64,000 nt of DNA from Marinimicrococcus sp033875255. GTDB lineage: Bacteria > Pseudomonadota > Alphaproteobacteria > Geminicoccales > Geminicoccaceae. The position numbers were made by a program, and so were the translations under genes. Within the stretch, counting starts at the first letter, position 1. Each line of letters starts with the position of its first letter. The stretch spans positions 1 to 64,000 of the forward strand of contig JAWZSN010000016.1 of NCBI GenBank assembly GCA_033875255.1, written 5' to 3'. Below the pieces are notes generated by a model that saw only the letters and a list, made by a program, of their open reading frames with translations, was not told the DNA's origin and did not search any database. Positions 26,188 to 34,247 of this stretch are shown piece by piece.

Positions 26188-27227
26188 GGCTCGACGAGCA
26201 GGAAGCCGGCGGAGAAACCCGGACCCAGCGCCATCGCGAGGCCGCGCCGCCAGGCGCCCGCTGCCAGCGCCCGCTGCAGCACGAACAGCACGGTGGCCGA
26301 GGACATGTTGCCGAAGTCGCGCAGCACCGTGCGGCTGTCGACAAGCGCCGCCTCGTCGATCCCGTAGGCCTCGGCCAGGGCGTCCAGCACCTTGGCGCCG
26401 CCGGGATGGCAGATCCAGCGGTCGATGTCGCGCCGGGCTAGACCGTGGCGCGCCAGGAACGCATCGGTCGGCGCCCGCAGCCCGCGCCGGGCGATCTCCG
26501 GCACCTCGACCGCGAACAGCACGCCCAGCCCGTCCTCCTCGACCCGCCAGCCCATCACGTCGAGGCTGTCCGGCCAGCGATGCTCCCCCCAGCCGGCAAG
26601 CGCCGGCCCCTCGCCGGCGGTGGAGACGAGGGCCGCCGCCGCGCCGTCGGCGAAGAGCGCGCAGGCCACCAGATTGGCCTTGCTGTGGTCGCCCAGCCGC
26701 AGGGTGATGGTGCAGAGCTCGACCACCACCACCAGCACCCGGCTGCCGGGCGCGGCGCGCGCCAGGGCCGCGCCACGGCTGAGGCCGAGCACGCCGCCGG
26801 CGCAGCCCAGCCCCACCATCGGCGTGCGCTCGACCACAGCCGGCAGGCCCAGAAGCTCGGCAAGGCGGGCGTCGAGGCTGGGCGTCGCGACCCCGGTGGA
26901 AGAGACCGTCACCAGCGCGTCGACCTCCTGCACGCCGCAGCCGGCGCGCCGCAGCGCGTCCCGTGCCGCGCGGGCCGCGAGCTCCTCGGCGGCCACGAGG
27001 CCCAGCGCGTTGCGCTCGGCAAAGCCGCGCGGGCGCAAGAGCTCCTCCAGCGGCAGGCAGGAATGGCGCCGCTCGATGCCGGCGCGCTCGAAGACCGCCA
27101 GCAGGCGCGGCGTGTCGGGCAGCGCACCGCCGAAGATACGCCGGGCAGCCTCCCGGGCCTCGACCTGCGAGAAGGCGTGCGCCGGCACCGCCGTGGCGAG
27201 GCCGGCGAGCCGCGCCGGCCGCATCAC
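26184..27227 (-). CDS. Type III polyketide synthase
   Basis: A 347-residue chalcone/stilbene-synthase-fold enzyme that extends an acyl-CoA starter with malonyl-CoA. The catalytic triad is visible: C142 in GLGCAGGVLG, H274 in ICHPGGAKVL and N307 in FGNMSSATV. It is closest in style to bacterial alkylpyrone synthases. It follows the nicotinamidase gene by 22 bases and overlaps the methyltransferase gene by 4 bases, forming an operon. The product, probably an alkylpyrone or alkylresorcinol, is inferred from the pairing. Confidence 0.88.
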   Translation of the reverse strand: MMRPARLAGLATAVPAHAFSQVEAREAARRIFGGALPDTPRLLAVFERAGIERRHSCLPLEELLRPRGFAERNALGLVAAEELAARAARDALRRAGCGVQEVDALVTVSSTGVATPSLDARLAELLGLPAVVERTPMVGLGCAGGVLGLSRGAALARAAPGSRVLVVVVELCTITLRLGDHSKANLVACALFADGAAAALVSTAGEGPALAGWGEHRWPDSLDVMGWRVEEDGLGVLFAVEVPEIARRGLRAPTDAFLARHGLARRDIDRWICHPGGAKVLDALAEAYGIDEAALVDSRTVLRDFGNMSSATVLFVLQRALAAGAWRRGLAMALGPGFSAGFLLVEP

Positions 27228-27249
27228 CCGGGCGCCACGCGCCCGCCCA

Positions 27250-28002
27250 TCACACGCCGGTCAGCTCGGAGGCGAGCACGGCGCCGCGCGAGGCCATGAA
27301 ATAGAGGCCCATATGGTGGGTCGCCCATTTGGGGTGGGCGGCGGTAGGCGGCAGGCCCAGCTCGGCGGCGGTGGTTCGCGGCAGGTCGAAGGTGGCGCAG
27401 CCGGGCTCCAGCACGACGATGTCGCGCAGCGTCGGCATGCAGCCGTGATTGCGCGCCGAGAGCATGGTCAGGACGAGATCCATGACGCAGATGTCGGTGC
27501 AGATGCCGACGCACACGATGCTCTCGAGGCGGTGGCCGCTCACCCAGTCGACGATCCGGTTGCGGCTGGCACCGTGCACGCCGCGCACGGTGGCCGGCTC
27601 CATGGCGCCGACGAAGCCGTTGATGCAGTCCTTGCGGATCAGCGTGACGTCCGGGTCGCGCTCGAGCCACGCGAGCTCGGGCACGAGATTCTCCTCGCCG
27701 GTGCCGCGCTCGCAGTGTGGCGGGTAGGGGGGCTCCGGCTTGCCCGGCTCGTGGGTGTCGAGGAGGGCCAGCACCGGGCGGCGCTGCTCGCGGAAGCGGC
27801 GCGCCAGGCCGGCGGTGGTCTCGACCATCCGGCTGACCTGCGCGTCGGGCGCGGGCGGCGCGAGATTGCCGGCGCCGACCGTGCAAAAGCCGTTCACCTC
27901 GTCGACCACGACGAGCCCGGTCGGCCCGGTGACCGCATAGGCGGCCAGCGCCACCGGCAGCTCCTGCCGCATCAGCTCCACCAGCGTGTCGGTATCCGCC
28001 AT
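27250..28002 (-). CDS. Nicotinamidase-type cysteine hydrolase (isochorismatase family)
   Basis: A 250-residue hydrolase with the Asp-Lys-Cys triad: D34 in VVDEVNGFC, K124 in LIRKDCINGF and C172 in GICTDICVMD. The order and wording of motifs (VNGFCTVGAGNLAP, PYPPHCERGTGEENLVPEL, GCATFDLP) closely resemble plant NIC1-type nicotinamidases rather than E. coli PncA. It likely converts nicotinamide to nicotinate for NAD salvage. It is the first gene of a minus-strand operon with the polyketide synthase; the reason for that pairing is unclear. Confidence 0.82.
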   Translation of the reverse strand: MADTDTLVELMRQELPVALAAYAVTGPTGLVVVDEVNGFCTVGAGNLAPPAPDAQVSRMVETTAGLARRFREQRRPVLALLDTHEPGKPEPPYPPHCERGTGEENLVPELAWLERDPDVTLIRKDCINGFVGAMEPATVRGVHGASRNRIVDWVSGHRLESIVCVGICTDICVMDLVLTMLSARNHGCMPTLRDIVVLEPGCATFDLPRTTAAELGLPPTAAHPKWATHHMGLYFMASRGAVLASELTGV

Positions 28003-28174
28003 GGCCCAGCCCTCCCAGCGCCCGCCCATGCTGCGACGGATCGGCAGCGGGTGCAATGGGGGCGGGCCGCAGGCGCTTGACAGGGACCCGGCCGGCCGGC
28101 TTCCTGCCGCTCCCCTCGCATGGAGCCCGGGCACGGGCTTCGCGCAGGGGGATTGGCGGAGCGGAGTGGGCACG

Positions 28175-28984
28175 ATGCGAATCGGAATGATCGGCTGCGC
28201 CGGCCGCATGGGGCGCACCATCCTCAAGGAGATACTCCAGAGCGACGGCGCCCTTCTCGCCGGCGGGGTCGAGCGGGCGGGCAGCACGGCACTGGGCCAG
28301 GATCTGGGCGTGCTGGCGGGGCAGGACCCGGTCGGCATCCTCGCGCATGACGATGTCCAGCGCCTGATCGACGAGGCCGACGCGGTGATCGAGTTCTCCT
28401 CGCCCGAGGCCAGTCTCGCCCATGCGCGGCTGTGCGCCGGTGCCGGCACCGCCCACGTCATTGGCACGACCGGCTTCGACGGCGACCAGATCGAGGCGCT
28501 GCGGGCCCAGGCGAGGCGTATTCCGATCGTCTGGGCGCCCAACATGAGCCAGGGCGTGAGCCTGGTGGCGGCGCTGGTCGAGCGGGTCGCCAAGGCGCTC
28601 GACGACAGCTACGACATCGAGATCGTCGAGATGCACCACCGCCACAAGGTCGACGCGCCTTCAGGCACCGCCCTGGCGCTCGGCCGCTCGGCGGCGGCAG
28701 GGCGCGGCATCGTCCTCGACGAGGCGGCCGTGCGGGTCCGCGACGGCCAGACCGGGCCGCGGCCGCGGGGCAGCATCGGCTTCGCCACGCTGCGTGGTGG
28801 CGACGTGGTGGGCGACCACACGGTGATTTTCGCCGGCGACGGCGAGCGCATCGAGATCACCCACAAGGCCAGCGACCGGCGTATCTATGCAAAGGGTGCT
28901 GTGCGAGCGGCGCTGTGGACGGCCGGCCGCCCGCCGGGCCTCTACGGCATGGCCGACGTGATCGGCATGGCGCCCAAGGTGTGA
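28175..28984 (+). CDS. dapB: 4-hydroxy-tetrahydrodipicolinate reductase
   Basis: A 269-residue enzyme of the diaminopimelate/lysine pathway. The nucleotide-binding motif GCAGRMGR starts at residue 8, GTTGFDGDQIEAL marks the middle, and the catalytic/substrate motif EMHHRHKVDAPSGTALALG (His and Lys) is intact. ATG 28175 with GGAG upstream is preferred; the N-terminus MRIGMIGCAGRMG matches the family. Convergent with the DUF4332 gene, with a hairpin between. Confidence 0.96.
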   Translation: MRIGMIGCAGRMGRTILKEILQSDGALLAGGVERAGSTALGQDLGVLAGQDPVGILAHDDVQRLIDEADAVIEFSSPEASLAHARLCAGAGTAHVIGTTGFDGDQIEALRAQARRIPIVWAPNMSQGVSLVAALVERVAKALDDSYDIEIVEMHHRHKVDAPSGTALALGRSAAAGRGIVLDEAAVRVRDGQTGPRPRGSIGFATLRGGDVVGDHTVIFAGDGERIEITHKASDRRIYAKGAVRAALWTAGRPPGLYGMADVIGMAPKV

Positions 28985-28990
28985 GCGGGC

Positions 28991-29012
28991 GGCGCCGCCG
29001 GCTTGCGGCGCC
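28991..29012. terminator. Hairpin between convergent dapB and the DUF4332 gene
   Basis: GGCGCCGC (28991-28998) and GCGGCGCC (29005-29012) form an 8-base-pair stem with a CGGCTT loop, placed just after the dapB stop and before the stop of the opposite gene. The T-tract is minimal (CCCCGTT). Confidence 0.5.
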
Positions 29013-29021
29013 CCGTTCCGC

Positions 29022-29486
29022 TCAGTAGCGCACCAGGATCGGAAGCTGGCGGGCCTGGTCGACCCAGGCCTCGACCTCCTCGGGCGTGGGCGAGCGTCGC
29101 GCCAGGCGCTCTTGGGCATTCCATTCGCGCAGGCGCTCGCAGAGCTCCGCCGGCTCCTGCGCGGCCAGTGCGGCCACGTCGCGCACGCCCACCTCCTCGA
29201 GCATCAGGCAGAATACGGCGCCCACCCCCTTGACCCGCGCCATGTCGGCCCGTTGCACGAGCTGCTCGAGCAGCGGCGGCTCGATCCGCGCCGCCTGGGC
29301 GAGGGCTGCCCGCTTCCCCGCGTCTCCCGCCTCCTCGAGCAGTCGGCCGCAGGTGTTGATGCGGCGGCGCTTGAGCGCCGTGCGTGCCTGGGGCGGCACG
29401 CCGCGAAGCTTGCTGATCGGCAAGGCGAGAGCGGTGCTCGCTGCTTCCCCGTGCACCGGAGAATCGGCGCTCTTGTTGTCGTTCAT
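29022..29486 (-). CDS. DUF4332 domain protein
   Basis: A 154-residue protein resembling the DUF4332 family, which has helix-hairpin-helix-like folds: LPISKLRGVPPQARTALKRR, then INTCGRLLEEAGD, then a second half ARVKGVGAVFCLMLEEVGV that repeats the pattern. Related domains bind DNA or act in protein assemblies; nothing specific can be said here. ATG 29486 has AGGGAA 8 bases upstream and is preferred to the one at 29504. Confidence 0.72.
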   Translation of the reverse strand: MNDNKSADSPVHGEAASTALALPISKLRGVPPQARTALKRRRINTCGRLLEEAGDAGKRAALAQAARIEPPLLEQLVQRADMARVKGVGAVFCLMLEEVGVRDVAALAAQEPAELCERLREWNAQERLARRSPTPEEVEAWVDQARQLPILVRY

Positions 29487-29675
29487 GAGGCGTTCCCTAT
29501 GCATCGTTTTTATCGTGCATGCGATCTGGGGCCGCGGTTCCGGCCAATGGGAAGGCTCTTGCCACGAGCAAGTGTGCAGGAGTCCGCTGTTCGCCAGCGA
29601 GGCGACTTGGGGTAGTGCTGGCGGTGTACGAGCAGTATCCGGGGACAGCTTCGGCGGGTGTCGTCGGCCGCCGGC

Positions 29676-30149
29676 TCAGCGATAGCTGCTCAAAGCCGCA
29701 TTGAGGGCGATCGCCACCTCGCGCTGCTCGGCGGCGGTCAGGAAGCCGCCGATAGCCAGCCGCCGTCCGTGCGAGGCGAGGGTAAGGGCGGCCGGCCCGT
29801 CGCGGCGCTGCTCGACCGCCACCCGCACCCAGTACGGATCGAAGTGCCACTCCTGCTGCCTGCCCTTTGCATCGACACGACGCACCTGCAGCCCGTGCGC
29901 ATCGAGCCGGATCGCCTCGAAGCGGCGCGCCTGGCGGTGGCTGCAGCGGAAGGCGAGCCACAGCAAAAGCACGTCGAGACCCAAAAAGCCGCTGACCGGC
30001 CAGGCGCCGAGCAGCACGAACATCGCGCCCAAGGCGAAGCTGGCGCCGCACAGCAAGGTCATGAAGATGGCAAAGCCATACCGCCCCATGGGCTGGTTCG
30101 GGTAGAGGATTGCCTCGAAGGGGCGGGGGCCGTCGCTCTCGCCTGCCAT
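29676..30149 (-). CDS. DUF2244 membrane protein
   Basis: A 157-residue protein with two adjacent hydrophobic segments (FAIFMTLLCGASFALGAMFV and the following LLGAWPVSGFLGLDVLLLWL) after a PFEAILYPNQPMG start, then a soluble part with WHFDPYWVRV. This is the DUF2244 pattern, common in Alphaproteobacteria and often next to nth, as here (divergent, 35 bases apart). Function unknown. Confidence 0.85.
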   Translation of the reverse strand: MAGESDGPRPFEAILYPNQPMGRYGFAIFMTLLCGASFALGAMFVLLGAWPVSGFLGLDVLLLWLAFRCSHRQARRFEAIRLDAHGLQVRRVDAKGRQQEWHFDPYWVRVAVEQRRDGPAALTLASHGRRLAIGGFLTAAEQREVAIALNAALSSYR

Positions 30150-30184
30150 GACGCCTTTCTTCGCCTGATGCCTGGAACGAGTAT

Positions 30185-30877
30185 ATGAGCCCGTCACGCG
30201 CCGTGCCACGCCAACCGACAGAGCCCGAGGCCGCCGGGGCGGCCGGCCATGCCGACGCCTTCTTCGCCGTGCTCGCCGCGGCCAACCCGGAGCCGCGCAC
30301 CGAGCTCCACTACAGCGATCCCTTCACCCTGCTGGTGGCGGTGCTGCTTTCGGCCCAGGCGACTGACGTCGGGGTCAACAAGGCCACCGCCTCGCTGTTC
30401 GCCGCCGCCTCGACGCCCCAGGCGATGCTGGCGCTGGGCGAGGAGGGGGTGGTGGCGCACATCAAGACGATCGGCCTGTTCCGCAACAAGGCGAAAAACG
30501 TCATTAGCCTCTGCCGCATCCTTCTCGAGAGCCATGGCGGCCAGGTGCCGCGGGAACGCGAGGCCCTGGAGGCCCTGCCCGGGGTCGGCCGCAAGACGGC
30601 CAACGTGGTCTTGAGCGAGGCCTTCGGCATTCCCACCATCGCCGTCGACACCCACGTCTTCCGGGTCGCCAACCGGACCGGGCTGGCCCCCGGCCGGACG
30701 CCGGTGGAGGTCGAGAGGCGGCTCATGGAGGTGGTGCCCGAGCGTTACCTGCACGGCGCCCATCACTGGCTGATCCTCCATGGCCGCTATGTCTGCCGGG
30801 CCCGGCGGCCGGCCTGCGGAAGCTGTCCGGTGCGGCAGTGGTGCGCGTGGCCGGAGAAGACCGACGTGGAAGCCTGA
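30185..30877 (+). CDS. nth: Endonuclease III
   Basis: A 230-residue DNA glycosylase/AP lyase that removes oxidised pyrimidines in base excision repair. The helix-hairpin-helix LPGVGRKTANVVLSEAFG contains the catalytic Lys, VDTHVFRVANR contains the catalytic Asp, and the iron-sulfur cluster loop C-x6-C-x2-C-x5-C is intact (CRARRPACGSCPVRQWC). An N-terminal extension of about 20 residues is variable in the family. Confidence 0.96.
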   Translation: MSPSRAVPRQPTEPEAAGAAGHADAFFAVLAAANPEPRTELHYSDPFTLLVAVLLSAQATDVGVNKATASLFAAASTPQAMLALGEEGVVAHIKTIGLFRNKAKNVISLCRILLESHGGQVPREREALEALPGVGRKTANVVLSEAFGIPTIAVDTHVFRVANRTGLAPGRTPVEVERRLMEVVPERYLHGAHHWLILHGRYVCRARRPACGSCPVRQWCAWPEKTDVEA

Positions 30878-30897
30878 CGGGCGTCATCGCGCTATGG

Positions 30898-30926
30898 TTG
30901 AAATTCCAATAAAAGGAATATATACA
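30898..30926 (+). promoter_or_regulatory. Promoter with an inverted repeat in its spacer
   Basis: TTGAAA (30898-30903) and TATACA (30921-30926) are 17 bases apart, 33 bases before the ATG at 30960: a near-consensus sigma-70 promoter, unusual in this GC-rich window. ATTCC (30903-30907) and GGAAT (30915-30919) form an inverted repeat inside the spacer, a possible operator. Confidence 0.6.
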
Positions 30927-30959
30927 TAGTTCCGGACATTCCCTGATCCGGAGCGTGCC

Positions 30960-31955
30960 ATGCTCTTCATCACCAATCGGCGGCTGCTCGAGGGCACCAG
31001 GTCACGGGTGGGCCGAAGCGTGCGCTTCGATCTCGCCGACAACCAGCCCGGCCCCTCGCTGTTCTTCTGCCGGCGGATCGGCCCGGAAGCCTATGAGGAG
31101 CTGACCGCACCGGTCTTTCTGGGGCGCCTGCGGCGCAGCGGCCGCCAGCAGGTCCTGGTCTATGTCCACGGCTTCAACTGCCTGCCCGAGCCCAAAGTGT
31201 TCCCCGATGCGCAGCGGCTCCAGGATCTCTGCGACCTGCTGGCGCCCGGCATGGTCGAGGTGGTCCCGCTGGTCTGGCCCTGTGACGACGATCTAGGCCT
31301 TCTGGTCGACTACTGGGACGATCAGGACGCGGCCGAGTTCAGCGGGCTGGGCTTCGCCCGGGGCATCGGCAAGTTTCTCGACTGGCGCGACCGCGCCGCA
31401 CCCGAGGAGCAGTGCCTCAAGCACATGAACCTGCTCGCCCACTCGATGGGCAATCTCGTGCTGCACACCGCCCTCGCCAAATGGGGCCGCGACCATGGCG
31501 GGCTGCACGGGACGTTCCGCAACATCTTCATGATGGCGGCCGACCTGCCCAATGACTGCCTCGAGCCCGGGCGGGGCGGCGAGGAGCTGGCCGCGGCGGC
31601 GCGCAGCGTCGTCGTCTACCACGCCAATGACGACTTCGCCCTGCGCTCCAGCAAGATCGTCAACCTGCGCAACAAGATCGTCAGCCGCCGGCTGGGCCAC
31701 ACCGGGCCCCGCGATCCGGCGCGCGTGCCGCGCAACGTCGTGGTGATCGACTGCGACAGCGTCAACAGCGAGTACGATCGGCTCGGCCACAGCTATTTTC
31801 TCGCCGACCGCCAGGGCGCGCCGGGCGTGGTGCTGCAGCATCTGGTGGCGAGCATGCGGGCGGGCCACCCGCCTGCCGCCCTGGCGTCGCCGGCAGGGGC
31901 ATTGGCGGCGGCTGCCGGCAACGACGACCGGCCGCCGCTCGCAAGGCCGGCATGA
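30960..31955 (+). CDS. Alpha/beta hydrolase, DUF900 type
   Basis: A 331-residue serine-hydrolase-fold protein. VLVYVHGFNCLPEP is the HGF oxyanion strand of DUF900-type hydrolases and NLLAHSMGNLVLHTAL contains the nucleophile elbow (AHSMG). An acidic residue in VVYHANDDFAL and a late His in RLGHSYF could complete the triad. No signal peptide, so cytoplasmic. The C-terminal 40 residues are Ala/Pro-rich and low in complexity. Substrate unknown. It has its own strong promoter and no operon partner. Confidence 0.78.
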   Translation: MLFITNRRLLEGTRSRVGRSVRFDLADNQPGPSLFFCRRIGPEAYEELTAPVFLGRLRRSGRQQVLVYVHGFNCLPEPKVFPDAQRLQDLCDLLAPGMVEVVPLVWPCDDDLGLLVDYWDDQDAAEFSGLGFARGIGKFLDWRDRAAPEEQCLKHMNLLAHSMGNLVLHTALAKWGRDHGGLHGTFRNIFMMAADLPNDCLEPGRGGEELAAAARSVVVYHANDDFALRSSKIVNLRNKIVSRRLGHTGPRDPARVPRNVVVIDCDSVNSEYDRLGHSYFLADRQGAPGVVLQHLVASMRAGHPPAALASPAGALAAAAGNDDRPPLARPA

Positions 31956-32028
31956 TCGGAAACATGCTGGATTTCCCGCCTCTCGAACGTCATCCTGTCC
32001 TGTAATGCAATCGACAGGGAGGACGCTC

Positions 32029-33300
32029 ATGAGCGCACGCATCCCGGCAGCCCTCGTCGTCGCCGCGGCGTGCCTGCACGGCGGCGCCGTGCAGGCGGCG
32101 ACGGTGGCTATCTCGTGCGGGGCGGTAGGCCAGGAGCTGCAGGTCTGTCGCGAGGGGGCCGAGGCGTGGGCGGCAGCGACCGGCAACAGCGTCGAGGTGG
32201 TCTCGACGCCCAACTCGGCGACCGAGCGCCTGGCGCTCTACCAGCAGATCCTGGCAGCCGGCTCCGGCGACATCGACGTCTTCCAGATCGACGTGATCTG
32301 GCCGGGGATCCTGGCCCCGCACCTGATCGACCTGCGCGGGGAGGTGCCGGAGGCGGAGATCGACCGACACTTCCCGGCGATCGTCGAGAACAACACGGTG
32401 GACGGCCGCCTGGTGGCGATGCCCTGGTTCACCGATGCGGGCCTCCTTTACTACCGCAAGGACCTGCTCGAGAAGCACGGCCAAAAGCCGCCCCGGACCT
32501 GGGACGAGCTCGCCAGCATCGCCAAGGACATCCAGGACAAGGAACGCAGCGCCGGCCACGAGCGCATGTGGGGCTATGTCTACCAGGCCAAGGCCTATGA
32601 GGGCCTGACCTGCAATGCCCTGGAATGGGTGGCGAGCTTCGGCGGCGGCGGGATCCTGGCGCCCGACGGCGAGATCACGGTGGCCAACCCGCAGGCTGCG
32701 GCAGCCCTGCGCTGGGCGGCCTCGACGGTGGGCACCATCGCGCCGGAGGGCGTGCTCAACTATGCCGAGGAGGAAAGCCGCGGCGTGTTCCAGTCGGGCA
32801 ACGCCGTTTTCATGCGCAACTGGCCCTATGCCTGGGCGCTGGCGCAGGCTCCCGACAGCGACATCCGCGACAAGGTCGGCGTCACGAGGCTGCCCAGCCA
32901 CAAGGAAGGCGGGCCGCATGCGGCAACCCTCGGCGGCTGGCAGCTCGCCGTCTCGCGCTATAGCGCCAATCCCGGGCCCGCGGCCGATCTGGTGCGCTAC
33001 CTGACCTCCTACGAGGAGCAGAAGCGGCGCGCGCTGGTGGCCTCCTACAACCCGACCATCGGCGAGCTCTACAAGGACGAGGAGGTCCTCGAGGCGGTTC
33101 CGTTCTTCGAGAGCCTCTACGAGACCTTCGTGAGTGCCGTGGCCCGCCCCTCGGTGGTCTCGGGAGCCAAATACAACCAGCTCAGCTCGGAGTTCTTCAA
33201 CGCCGTGCATGCAGTCCTCAGCGGCGGCCGGGACGCCGAGGAGAGCCTCGCCGAGCTCGAAGCCAATCTCGACCGGCTGTCGCGCGGCGGCCGCTGGTGA
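32029..33300 (+). CDS. Sugar ABC transporter substrate-binding protein
   Basis: A 423-residue periplasmic binding protein of the family-1 (MalE-like) solute-binding group. A signal peptide ends at VQA before ATVAISCG. STPNSATERLALYQQILAAG and GDIDVFQIDVIWPGILAPHL are typical of trehalose/sucrose/maltose-type (ThuE/AglE-like) proteins. ATG 32029 follows AGGGAGG. It starts an operon with two permeases and an alpha-glucosidase, so an alpha-glucoside such as trehalose, sucrose or maltose is the probable ligand. Confidence 0.9.
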   Translation: MSARIPAALVVAAACLHGGAVQAATVAISCGAVGQELQVCREGAEAWAAATGNSVEVVSTPNSATERLALYQQILAAGSGDIDVFQIDVIWPGILAPHLIDLRGEVPEAEIDRHFPAIVENNTVDGRLVAMPWFTDAGLLYYRKDLLEKHGQKPPRTWDELASIAKDIQDKERSAGHERMWGYVYQAKAYEGLTCNALEWVASFGGGGILAPDGEITVANPQAAAALRWAASTVGTIAPEGVLNYAEEESRGVFQSGNAVFMRNWPYAWALAQAPDSDIRDKVGVTRLPSHKEGGPHAATLGGWQLAVSRYSANPGPAADLVRYLTSYEEQKRRALVASYNPTIGELYKDEEVLEAVPFFESLYETFVSAVARPSVVSGAKYNQLSSEFFNAVHAVLSGGRDAEESLAELEANLDRLSRGGRW

Positions 33301-33326
33301 ACGGCGGCTAGGCAGGCCAGGGCGGC

Positions 33327-34247
33327 ATGGCGACGCGATCGAGGCCGCCGCCCACGGTCGCGAGCGCCAAGGCGCGCGCGGCCCGGCGCACGGCCTGGCT
33401 CTTCCTGGCGCCGATGCTGGTGGTGCTGGGGCTGGTCGCCGGCTGGCCGCTTTTGCGCACCGTCTGGTTCGCGCTCACCGACGCGAACCTCTCCGATCTG
33501 GCCGCCGCCCGCTATGTGGGGCTCGTCAACTTCCGCTACCTGCTGACCGATCCCTCCTGGTGGAGCGCCGTGTGGAACACGGTCTTCTTCACGGTGGTCT
33601 CGGTCGGGCTCGAGACGGTGCTGGGGCTGGCGATAGCCCTCTGCCTCGACGTCGCGTTCCGCGGCCGAGGCCTGCTGCGGGCGGCCGTCCTGGTGCCCTG
33701 GGCCATCCCGACCGTGGTCTCCGCCAAGATGTGGGCATGGATGTTCAACGACGTCTTCGGCATCCTCAACGAGGTGCTGCTGCGCCTCGGCCTCATCGAC
33801 CAGCCGGTTGCCTGGATCGCCTCGCCCGACACGGCCCTTTGGGCAGTGATCTTCGTCGACGTATGGAAGGCGACGCCGTTCATGGCGCTGCTCCTGCTGG
33901 CGGGACTGCAGATGATCCCGCGCGAGACCTGGGAGGCCGCCCGGATCGACGGCGCCAACGCCGTCCAGACCTTCTTTCTTGTCACCCTGCCGCTGCTGCG
34001 CCCGGCGCTCGCGGTAGCGCTGATCTTCCGCATCCTCGACGCGCTCAGGATCTTCGACCTGGTCTACGTCCTCGCCGGCAACAACCAGGTGACCATGACC
34101 ATGTCGGTCTATGCCCGCCAGCAGCTCGTCGATTTCCAGGACGTGGGCTACGGCTCGGCCGCCGCGACCCTGCTGTTTGCCATCGTGGCCCTCTTCACCG
34201 TGGTCTATCTCACGGTGATGCGGGTAGGCGAGGAGGCGCCGCGATGA
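33327..34247 (+). CDS. Sugar ABC transporter permease, MalF type
   Basis: A 306-residue inner-membrane permease with six hydrophobic segments and the EAA loop ETWEAARIDGANAVQTFFLV that contacts the ATPase. An N-terminal cytoplasmic Arg/Ala-rich tail precedes TAWLFLAPMLVVLGLVAGWP. Its stop overlaps the next permease start (ATGA). Confidence 0.92.
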   Translation: MATRSRPPPTVASAKARAARRTAWLFLAPMLVVLGLVAGWPLLRTVWFALTDANLSDLAAARYVGLVNFRYLLTDPSWWSAVWNTVFFTVVSVGLETVLGLAIALCLDVAFRGRGLLRAAVLVPWAIPTVVSAKMWAWMFNDVFGILNEVLLRLGLIDQPVAWIASPDTALWAVIFVDVWKATPFMALLLLAGLQMIPRETWEAARIDGANAVQTFFLVTLPLLRPALAVALIFRILDALRIFDLVYVLAGNNQVTMTMSVYARQQLVDFQDVGYGSAAATLLFAIVALFTVVYLTVMRVGEEAPR

